Shown here piece after piece: positions 1-6,255 of a stretch of 7,543 nucleotides of DNA. The DNA comes from Actinomycetes bacterium (GTDB lineage: Bacteria; Actinomycetota; Actinomycetes; Streptosporangiales; Streptosporangiaceae), in NCBI GenBank assembly GCA_023425615.1, contig JAFACJ010000093.1, forward strand, positions 1-7,543, given 5' to 3'. The stretch's first letter is position 1. Every line of letters starts with the position of its first letter. The notes beneath the pieces were generated by a model. It did not search any database, had not been told where the DNA came from, and saw only the letters and a program-made list of their open reading frames with translations. The position numbers and the translations under genes were made by a program.

Positions 1-41
1 GAGATCCTCAAAGCAGCCGGGAAGCCGGAGGTCAAGACTTC

Positions 42-45
<4 letters not shown>
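1..45 (+). CDS. C-terminal end of an upstream gene, probably the importer's substrate-binding protein (partial)
   Basis: Frame 1 is open from the window edge and reads EILKAAGKPEVKTS before a TGA at 43-45. Only 14 residues are visible, so the family cannot be read from them. The call rests on context: the next two genes are the ATPase and permease of a sulfonate/taurine-type ABC importer, and in such operons the periplasmic-type binding protein (a lipoprotein in Gram-positives) commonly comes first. The stop overlaps the ATPase start as ATGA, implying translational coupling. It could equally be another gene of the same operon. Confidence 0.5.
27..32 (+). promoter_or_regulatory. Shine-Dalgarno sequence of the ATPase gene
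   Basis: GGAGGT lies inside the last codons of the upstream gene, 9 nt before the ATG at 42. It supports 42 as the start, and with the ATGA overlap suggests coupled translation of the two genes. Confidence 0.75.
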
Positions 46-831
<786 letters not shown>

Positions 832-842
<11 letters not shown>

Positions 843-1746
843 GAAGAAGAGCGCCACGATCCAGCACCAGATCACCGGTCTGGACGTGAAGGAGAACGGC
901 ACGATCCAACGCCAGATCGCGGGTCTTGACGCGCTGGAGCTGACCGCGGGTACCAAGAAGAGCCCGCTGGTGCGGCTGTGGTCGGCGCTGTGGCCGATCA
1001 TGACCGCGGTCCTCATCTCGCTGGCGGCCTGGGAGCTGGTCGTGCTCAGCGGCTGGCGCGAGCCGTGGGTGCTGCCCGGGCCGCGCGACGTGCTCCCCGT
1101 CTTCGCCGACACGATCACCACCGGCACGTTCTGGTCGGCTGTCGCCCTGACCATGAAGCGGGCGCTCATCGGGTTCGTGCTCGCGGTGCTCATCGGCGGT
1201 GTCGTCGGCGCCCTGGTCTCCCAGTCCTGGGTGCTGCGCCGGGCGTTCGGCTCGCTCATCACCGGTCTCCAGACCATGCCGTCGATCGCCTGGTTCCCGC
1301 TGGCCATCCTGCTGTTCAAGCTGAGCGAGGGCGCGATCCTGTTCGTGGTGGTGCTGGGCGCCGCCCCCTCCATCGCCAACGGCCTGATCGCGGGCGTGGA
1401 CTACACGCCGCCGATCCTGCTGCGGGTGGGCAAGACCATGGGCCTGACCGGCCTCGCCCGCTACCGGCACCTGGTCATCCCCGCCTCGCTCCCGTCATTC
1501 GTGGCGGGTCTGAAGCAGGGCTGGGCGTTCGCCTGGCGCAGCCTGATGGCCGGTGAGCTGATGGTGATCATCGACAAGCAGTCGGTGGGCACCCTGCTGC
1601 ACTTCTCCCGCGAGGTGAGCGACACCGCCGAGATGATCTCCGTGATGATCGTCATCCTCATCATCGGCATCTTCGTCGATCAGCTCTTCGGCGTGGTCGA
1701 CCGGGCGATCCGCACCCGCTGGGGCCTCGACACCGTAGGAGACTGA
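832..1746 (+). CDS. ABC importer permease, SsuC/TauC family, with duplicated N-terminal motif
   Basis: This 304-residue membrane protein (BPD_transp_1 fold) forms the import channel and docks the ATPase encoded just before it. Hydrophobic segments are visible at about 52-73, 108-130, 140-162, 167-188, 222-247 (weaker) and 268-288, consistent with six helices. The EAA coupling loop lies at about 197-221, from RVGKTMG to HLVIPASLP, and contacts the ATPase. The following stretch rich in Trp, Arg and Ala (about 226-243) is the style of actinobacterial sulfonate-type permeases, which from memory sit beside sulfate-assimilation genes in Streptomyces. The first 50 residues are polar and predicted cytoplasmic. 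They hold a 15-residue motif twice (residues 9-23 and 24-38). The ATG at 832 has a near-ideal Shine-Dalgarno sequence. The gene closes the operon, since a hairpin begins right after its stop. The substrate is uncertain: sulfonate, taurine or nitrate. Confidence 0.92.
855..944 (+). repeat. Tandem in-frame 45-bp duplication in the permease N-terminus
   Basis: Two adjacent 45-bp units, 855-899 and 900-944, encode TIQHQITGLDVKENG and TIQRQIAGLDALELT. By eye 32 of 45 bases match, 27 of them within the first 32 bases. Nine of 15 residues are identical, with the core TIQxQIxGLD. The divergence shows it is not a very recent slip. The second unit, with GLDALE, looks like the usual short N-terminal motif of this permease subfamily, so the first is probably the added copy. 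Confidence 0.85.
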
Positions 1747-1784
1747 GCCGGAACGGCCGCGTGGCATCGCGCGGTCGCTCCGGC
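1747..1784 (+). terminator. Hairpin terminator after the importer operon
   Basis: The arms 1747-1761 and 1770-1784 form a 15-bp stem with one mismatch (A-C) and one G-T wobble around an 8-nt loop. The stem begins immediately after the permease stop codon. There is no long T run afterwards, only a short AT-rich stretch, which is usual for actinobacterial terminators. It should separate the importer operon from the regulator gene downstream. Confidence 0.75.
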
Positions 1785-1797
1785 GGCAATTCCCTAG

Positions 1798-1814
1798 TTA
1801 AGTCATCGAATTAA
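1798..1814 (+). promoter_or_regulatory. Candidate operator/promoter region of the Rrf2 gene
   Basis: TTAAGTC-ATC-GAATTAA is an imperfect dyad with 6 of 7 arm positions complementary, inside an AT-rich patch (about 1788-1815) that stands out in this GC-rich DNA. It ends 11 nt before the GTG start of the Rrf2 gene, between that gene and the operon terminator. Rrf2 regulators bind AT-rich dyads and often repress their own gene, so an autoregulatory site is plausible. I see no convincing -10/-35 pair, so the exact promoter is not called. Confidence 0.4.
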
Positions 1815-1825
1815 TCGGGGAGAAT

Positions 1826-2254
1826 GTGCACGTCACCGCCCGCGTCGAATACGCACTGCGCGCCCTGCTCGCCCTGGCCGCCGCGGACCCCTCCGCGCTC
1901 ACGGCGGGAGCCCTCGCCGACTCCCACGGGCTGCCGCTGACCTTCCTCCAGTCCATCCTCGGCGATCTGCGCCGCGCCGACCTCGTCTACAACCAGCGCC
2001 TCCCCGAGCCCGGCTACCGGCTGGTCAGACCCGCCGAGGACCTCACCGTCGGCGAGGTCCTGCGGCTGGTCAGCGGCACCCGGGCCGAGGAGCGCGCCGC
2101 GCCGCCCGACGGCGAGGCCTCCGAACTCGTCGGCGCCCTGCGCCAGGTGTGGCGTGCCGCCGACACCGCGCAGCTTGAGGTCATCAACGCCGTCACCCTC
2201 GCCGACCTGCGCGACGGCCGCCTGCCCGACCACATCCGGGCGCTGCTCTCCTGA
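1826..2254 (+). CDS. Rrf2-family transcriptional regulator without cysteines
   Basis: This 142-residue protein has the Rrf2 winged-helix layout: MHVTARVEYALRALLALAA for the first helix, a helix-turn-helix at about 25-51 with recognition helix GLPLTFLQSILGDLRRADL, and a wing with PGYRLVRPAEDLTVGEVLRLVSG at about 62-84. The C-terminal half is helical and probably forms the dimer. IscR/NsrR/RsrR-type members carry three cysteines for an iron-sulfur cluster. This one has no cysteine at all, so it should act without a cluster, as CymR does in sulfur control. The GTG start fits the conserved N-terminus. The overlapping ATG at 1824 is out of frame. A GGGGAG sits only 3 nt before the GTG, which is tight. 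The gene has the same orientation as the importer operon but is separated from it by a hairpin, so it probably uses its own promoter. Targets are unknown; the importer operon is the obvious candidate. Confidence 0.88.
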   Translation: MHVTARVEYALRALLALAAADPSALTAGALADSHGLPLTFLQSILGDLRRADLVYNQRLPEPGYRLVRPAEDLTVGEVLRLVSGTRAEERAAPPDGEASELVGALRQVWRAADTAQLEVINAVTLADLRDGRLPDHIRALLS

Positions 2255-2283
2255 TCCGCCCGCCCGGGGGCCGGGCGGATCAG
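2251..2283. terminator. Bidirectional hairpin between the convergent Rrf2 and penicillin-binding protein genes
   Basis: CTGATCCGCCCG at 2251-2262 and CGGGCGGATCAG at 2272-2283 are perfect 12-bp complements around a 9-nt GC-rich loop. The Rrf2 stop codon (2252-2254) lies in the left arm, and the convergent gene's stop is 12 nt beyond the right arm. As a symmetric stem it can act for both transcripts. There is no T run on either side. Confidence 0.75.
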
Positions 2284-2295
2284 CGCGTCCCGCGG

Positions 2296-4662
2296 TCAGA
2301 AGGGCGGCTCGGGGAGGAACGGGTTGCCGCCGTCGAACGGCCCGTCCCCGCCGGGAGGCCCCTCGTGGTGCTCGGGGCCGTCGGAGAGGGTGAGCACGAC
2401 GATGAGGCCGCCGTCGCCGGGGTCGAGGCTCGACCCGGGCCCCGGGTCGGTCTCCGCGACGGTGCCCTTGGGGTAGCGGTCGGAGTGCACCGAGCCTCCG
2501 GAGATGCGGTACTCCAGGCCCATCGCGCTGAGCCTCTCGATCGCCTGCTCGGGCTTGAGGCCGCGCAGGTCCGGCATGCGGACGCTGTCCTCGCCCGAAC
2601 CCTTGCGGAAGAAGTGCGACGGAGGCCGGTGGAAGCCGGTGGCCTTGACGCCCTTCAGGGCCGCGACCATCGTGTCCTGCCAGATCGGCCCGGGGATCGT
2701 CGCCCCGTAGACCGGACCGCCGCAGTGCGTGGGCAGGCAGACGTTGGTCATGGGGTGCTGGTAGCCGCCGCGCGGGTCGCCCACCCAGACCGCCGAGGCC
2801 AACTCCGGGGTGTACCCGGCGAACCAGGCGGCCGAGTAGTTGTCGACCGTTCCGGTCTTGCCGGCCGCGGGCCGTCCCAGGCCGAGGCCGCGGCCGGTGC
2901 CCTGGGTCAGGACGCCGCGCAGCACATGGTTCACCGCGTCCGCCACGCCCTTGTCGAGGACCTGCTCGCAGCCGGCGGACGGCACCTTGATCTTCTTGCC
3001 GTCCGCGGTGCGGGTGATCTGCTTGATGGCGATCGGCTCGCAGTACCTGCCGCGCGCCCCGAACGCCGCGTAGGCGGCGGCGACGCGCAGCGGGGAGACG
3101 TCGTTGAAGCCCAGGGTGAAGGACGCGTACTCCTGCAGCGGCTTGCCGTCGGCACGGCGGATGCCCAGCTTCTTTGCCATCTTCACCGTGTCGCACAGGC
3201 CCACGTCCTTCTCCAGCTTGAGGAAGAAGGTGTTGACCGAGTGCCATGTGCCGGTGAGGAGGCTGAAGCTGCGCCCGCCCTCGCCGTCGGAGGAGTTGCT
3301 CAGCGCGGTGGTGTCGCTGACGTCCCTGCCCTTGCAGTCGCGGAACCCGGTCGGCTTGTAGGAGGAGGGCGCGGTGATCCGCTCGCCGATCGGCATGCCC
3401 TCGTCGAACGCGGCGGCCAGGGTGAACGCCTTGAACGTCGAGCCCGCCGCCATGCCGATGCTGGTGCCGTGGCTGGCGTCGGCGGCGAAGTTGATCCAGG
3501 TCTTGCCCGGCTCCTCGTCGGGCCCGAGTTCGCGGCCCACGTCCATGCCCTTGATCTCACCGGTGCCCGGCTCGACGAGGACCTGCGCCGCCGCCTTGTG
3601 CTCCCTGTTCTTGGCGGGGACGTGCTTCAGCAGCGCCTTGTGCGCGGCGTTCTGCACCTGCCAGTCCAGCGTGGTGCGGATCGTCAGCCCGCCCAGCCAC
3701 AGCAGCCGCTCGCGCTCCTCCTTCGTCTTGCCGAAGATGGGGTTGGTGAGGATCTCCCGCTGCACGTAGTCGCAGAAGAACGCGGCCTTGCTCTCGGTGC
3801 AGCCGTTCTTGGTCTCGCTCAGCTTGAGGACCAGCGGCCTCGCCTTCTCCTTCGCCGCCTTCTCCGAGGTGATCCAGCCCAGCTCGGCCATCCGGTCCAG
3901 CACGATGTCGCGCCGGTTGCGGGCGCCCTCGCCGTTCAGCCGGGCGTTGTAGAAGTTGCCGTTCTTGAGGATGCCGGCCAGCGTCGCCGCCTGGCTGAGG
4001 CTGAGCTTGGACGCCGGGACGGAGAAGTACCGCCGTGACGCGGCCTCGACGCCGTACGCGCCGTCGCCGAAGTAGGCGATGTTCAGGTACCGCTCCAGGA
4101 TCTCGTCCTTGGAGTAGGAGCGCTCGGCGGCGATCGCGTACCGCAGTTCGCGGATCTTGCGGCCCGGGGTGGTCTCCACCGCCTCCTGCCGCTCCTGGTC
4201 GGTCTGGGCGTTCATGTACAGCAGGTTCTTGACGTACTGCTGGGTGATGCCCGAGCCGCCCTGCGCCGTCTCGCCCGTGCTGTTGAGGTTGGACATGAAG
4301 GCGCGCAGGGTGCCGCGGGTGTCGAGCGCGCCGTGCTCGTAGAAGCGGGCGTCCTCGATGGCCAGCACCGCCTGGCGGATGACCGGCGACATCTTCTCCA
4401 GCGGCACGTCCACCCGGTTCTGCCGGTAGAAGGTGGCGATGAGCGAGCCGTCGGAGGCAAGGATCTGGGAGCGCTGCGGCGCCCTGAGGTCATCGAGGTC
4501 GACCGGCTCGCTCATCAGCCAGTCCGCCGAGTCCCGCGCCCCCACCCCGGCCGCGCAGGCCAGCGGCAGCAGGAGCAACCCGGCCAGCACCCCGGCCAGC
4601 AGGCTGTAGCCCGCGAGCCTCCGCACCGCCCCGGCTCTGTCCTGCGCACCGTCCGCTTCCAT
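2296..4662 (-). CDS. Class A penicillin-binding protein (glycosyltransferase + transpeptidase) with PASTA domain
   Basis: This bifunctional peptidoglycan synthase polymerises lipid II and cross-links the stem peptides outside the membrane. Counting from the chosen ATG (788 residues), there is a short cytoplasmic head, one membrane helix at about 17-40, and a GT51 domain with EDARFYEH (103-110, catalytic Glu103) and QGGSGITQQ (134-142). The penicillin-binding domain has STFK (408-411, Ser408), SVN (475-477) and KTG (602-604). A C-terminal PASTA domain spans about 694-760, followed by a Gly/Pro/Asp-rich tail. Eight cysteines lie in the extracellular part, so disulfides are likely. An in-frame ATG at 4728 would add 22 residues, but 9 of those 22 codons end in A or T, unlike the rest of the gene. 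They also cover a palindrome and a possible -10 element, so 4662 is preferred. It follows mazG on the same strand. It is a PonA-type enzyme; its individual role among paralogues cannot be told. Confidence 0.93.
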   Translation of the reverse strand: MEADGAQDRAGAVRRLAGYSLLAGVLAGLLLLPLACAAGVGARDSADWLMSEPVDLDDLRAPQRSQILASDGSLIATFYRQNRVDVPLEKMSPVIRQAVLAIEDARFYEHGALDTRGTLRAFMSNLNSTGETAQGGSGITQQYVKNLLYMNAQTDQERQEAVETTPGRKIRELRYAIAAERSYSKDEILERYLNIAYFGDGAYGVEAASRRYFSVPASKLSLSQAATLAGILKNGNFYNARLNGEGARNRRDIVLDRMAELGWITSEKAAKEKARPLVLKLSETKNGCTESKAAFFCDYVQREILTNPIFGKTKEERERLLWLGGLTIRTTLDWQVQNAAHKALLKHVPAKNREHKAAAQVLVEPGTGEIKGMDVGRELGPDEEPGKTWINFAADASHGTSIGMAAGSTFKAFTLAAAFDEGMPIGERITAPSSYKPTGFRDCKGRDVSDTTALSNSSDGEGGRSFSLLTGTWHSVNTFFLKLEKDVGLCDTVKMAKKLGIRRADGKPLQEYASFTLGFNDVSPLRVAAAYAAFGARGRYCEPIAIKQITRTADGKKIKVPSAGCEQVLDKGVADAVNHVLRGVLTQGTGRGLGLGRPAAGKTGTVDNYSAAWFAGYTPELASAVWVGDPRGGYQHPMTNVCLPTHCGGPVYGATIPGPIWQDTMVAALKGVKATGFHRPPSHFFRKGSGEDSVRMPDLRGLKPEQAIERLSAMGLEYRISGGSVHSDRYPKGTVAETDPGPGSSLDPGDGGLIVVLTLSDGPEHHEGPPGGDGPFDGGNPFLPEPPF

Positions 4663-4669
4663 GCGGCAC

Positions 4670-4675
4670 ACCATA
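4670..4675 (-). promoter_or_regulatory. Possible -10 element for a leaderless penicillin-binding protein mRNA
   Basis: On the minus strand TATGGT matches the TANNNT pattern of actinobacterial -10 elements and ends 7 nt before the ATG at 4662. That is the spacing expected when transcription begins at the start codon. No Shine-Dalgarno sequence precedes this ATG, which fits a leaderless transcript. The -35 region is weak (TGGTTA with an 18-nt spacer shares only three bases with TTGACA). Confidence 0.4.
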
Positions 4676-4678
4676 GAC

Positions 4679-4692
4679 CGGACAGATGTCCG
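4679..4692. promoter_or_regulatory. Perfect 14-bp palindrome, candidate operator upstream of the penicillin-binding protein gene
   Basis: CGGACA-GA-TGTCCG is a perfect inverted repeat with 6-bp arms and a 2-nt centre, 17-30 nt upstream of the ATG at 4662. It falls between the possible -10 and -35 positions, where a bound repressor would block polymerase. Its size suits a TetR-type dimer, but no regulator is encoded nearby and the binding protein is unknown. The stem is too short to be a likely terminator for mazG. Confidence 0.4.
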
Positions 4693-4735
4693 ATAACCAG
4701 CAGGACCCGGGGGGCGGGCTTCGCTCATACAGAGC

Positions 4736-5650
4736 TCATCCCCGGGTGAGTCGCTCCCATTCCTCCACCCGTGTCCTGAAGCGCTGAGACCATTCCCTCA
4801 GCCCGCGCTCGGACTCCTCGGCGGGGGTGGCGTGCTCGTCGTACCCGGCGAAGAGCTCCTCGGGCGCGCCCGCCTTGCGGGCGCGGCGCACGAGCTGCGC
4901 CGCCTCCAGCAGCGCCGGCTGGGAGAGGGGGACCCCGGCCAGCAGCGGGCGCTCGCCCTTCTCCGCCTTCTTGATGGCGTCCCAGTTGGTCTCCACCTCG
5001 GCGGCGTCGGCGACGTCCACCTCGGCGAAGACATGCGGGTGGCGGCGGATGAGCTTGTCGACGATGCCGGCGGCGACGTCATCGATGGTGAAGCCCTCCT
5101 CGCCGCGCTCGGCGGCGACAGCGGAATGGAACGCCACCTGCATCAGGACATCGCCCAGTTCCTCCCGCAACGCCACCAGATCGCCGGAGGCGACCGCATC
5201 GGCCGTCTCGTACGTCTCTTCCACCAGATACGGCACGAGCGACTCATGGGTCTGCTCACGGTCCCACGGGCACTCGCGGCGCAGCCGCCCCATCACCGCC
5301 ACGACGTCCAGCAGCCGCGCGCCCGGCAGGTCATAGGAGCCGTGCACGAGTTCGACGTCCACCGGCTCCCCCGAGCCGTCGGCGAGCAGCTCGCCGAGCC
5401 GCTCGGCGAACGCCGCGTCCCCGTCGGGCGCCGCCAGCCAGACGACGTCCGCGCCCCGCGCCGCGTCCAGCACCGCGCGGGCGTCCGGCTCCACCACCTC
5501 GGCCTCCACGCCCGCCTCCCGCAGGAAGGGAAGCTGCGGATGGTCGCCGGCGGCGGTCAGCACCCGCGAGCCGCGCAGCGCGCTCCAGGCCCGCCAGGTG
5601 AGCAGGCCGGGCGCGACGCGGTGGGTGGTGGCCAGCAGGACCAGGCTCAT
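4736..5650 (-). CDS. mazG: MazG nucleoside triphosphate pyrophosphohydrolase
   Basis: This 304-residue cytoplasmic enzyme should hydrolyse (d)NTPs, including damaged ones, to the monophosphate and pyrophosphate, cleaning the nucleotide pool. The MazG core starts at about 114 (LLDVVAVMGRLRRECPWD). It continues with the metal-binding EETYE (144-148) and EELGD (163-167), then KLIRRHPHVF (199-208) and NWDAIKKAEK (222-231), all hallmarks of the family. Residues 1-112 are an N-terminal extension that resembles a reduced tetrapyrrole-methylase-like domain, as in other actinobacterial MazG proteins. It ends with residues LVHGSYDLPG before the core. The second MazG repeat found in the E. coli protein is not complete here: after residue 240 only a helical tail follows. 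The ATG overlaps the lipoprotein stop as ATGA, and AGGAGA lies 10 nt upstream, so translation is coupled. It is read with mfd and the lipoprotein gene. There is no mazEF toxin-antitoxin pair nearby. Confidence 0.93.
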   Translation of the reverse strand: MSLVLLATTHRVAPGLLTWRAWSALRGSRVLTAAGDHPQLPFLREAGVEAEVVEPDARAVLDAARGADVVWLAAPDGDAAFAERLGELLADGSGEPVDVELVHGSYDLPGARLLDVVAVMGRLRRECPWDREQTHESLVPYLVEETYETADAVASGDLVALREELGDVLMQVAFHSAVAAERGEEGFTIDDVAAGIVDKLIRRHPHVFAEVDVADAAEVETNWDAIKKAEKGERPLLAGVPLSQPALLEAAQLVRRARKAGAPEELFAGYDEHATPAEESERGLREWSQRFRTRVEEWERLTRG

Positions 5651-6255
5651 GCCGACCCGGTCTCCTGGCTCGACAGCCGGGTCACCGACGGCTTCAGCAG
5701 TCCCTCGTCATAGCCGGAGCCGTACCGCGGGTTGATCTTGATTCTCATGGTCCGCGCGGTCTGCAGCAGCGCCTGGTGCACCTGCTCGTTGGCGGCGGCG
5801 TCCGAGCCCGCCCCGGTCGCGAGCCGGTCGTTGATCACGATCATCCGGGCGAACTCGCGGCTCAGGCTCGGCGGGATGCCGTAGGAGAGCGTGAACAGCC
5901 GGAAGGGCCGGTCGTCGCCGTCCGGGGCGACCTGGCGGACGATGCCGTCCACCTGCGCGGAGCTGACCACGATGCCGCGGTCCTCGGCCGCACGCTCGCT
6001 GACCCGCAGCGCGATCAGACGGCTGAGCACACTGCGCTGGGTGGACTCCGGATCGGTCAGGGTGAGCTGCTGGGCCGGCAGCGGGTTGCTCCGGTAGGAG
6101 TCCTGCCACTCGGCGACGGCGTCGTTCAGCTCCGCCTCGCTGATGCGCGGGCCGTCGCCGAAGGTGGCGGCGGCGCCCATACGGGCCTGCTCCCCGCAGG
6201 CCGTGACGGTGAGCAGGAGCACCGTGGAGACGAGGATCTTTTTGATCACCGTCAC
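5647..6255 (-). CDS. Small SurA N-terminal-like lipoprotein
   Basis: This 202-residue protein begins with a lipoprotein signal: positively charged MTVIKK, a hydrophobic core, and lipobox VTAC with the lipidated Cys at residue 20. The mature protein should be anchored to the outer face of the membrane. The body is mostly helical. It carries a '[11 protein letters not shown]' stretch (37-47), a helix with '[22 protein letters not shown]' spacing (74-95), '[10 protein letters not shown]' (97-106) and an INPRYG motif near the end (174-179), which together recall SurA/PrsA N-terminal chaperone domains. No parvulin isomerase domain is present; it would need about 90 more residues. It may therefore act as a chaperone only. 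It sits between mfd and mazG with 4-nt overlaps on both sides. The GTG at 6255 overlaps the mfd stop (GTGA). A second GTG at 6249 is a good alternative because AAGG lies 7 nt upstream of it, giving a start MIKKILVS. Confidence 0.8.
   Translation of the reverse strand: MTVIKKILVSTVLLLTVTACGEQARMGAAATFGDGPRISEAELNDAVAEWQDSYRSNPLPAQQLTLTDPESTQRSVLSRLIALRVSERAAEDRGIVVSSAQVDGIVRQVAPDGDDRPFRLFTLSYGIPPSLSREFARMIVINDRLATGAGSDAAANEQVHQALLQTARTMRIKINPRYGSGYDEGLLKPSVTRLSSQETGSA

Noticed and set aside
1811..3247. Long minus-strand open frame (478 codons) across the Rrf2 gene and into the penicillin-binding protein gene
   Set aside because: It is a shadow frame in GC-rich DNA: rich in Arg/Gly/Pro/Ala, no recognisable domain, antisense to Rrf2 and out of frame with the penicillin-binding protein, which has all catalytic motifs.
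2365..4038. 557-codon plus-strand open frame antisense to the penicillin-binding protein gene
   Set aside because: Low-complexity Val/Ala/Arg/Gly composition and no domain. The opposite strand encodes a complete class A enzyme, so this is a GC-bias artefact.
4700..4722. C/G-rich run considered as a mazG terminator
   Set aside because: The bases do not form a convincing stem; only the separate short palindrome at 4679-4692 pairs well.
4663..4728. 22-residue N-terminal extension of the penicillin-binding protein from ATG 4728
   Set aside because: Nine of 22 codons end in A or T, the segment holds a palindrome and a possible -10 element, and the usual N-terminus of such enzymes starts just before the membrane helix. 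It remains possible, as mazG ends 7 nt upstream of that ATG.
4736..5650. MazG as part of a mazEF-type toxin-antitoxin system
   Set aside because: No MazE or MazF gene is present in the window; the neighbours are mfd, a lipoprotein and a cell-wall enzyme.
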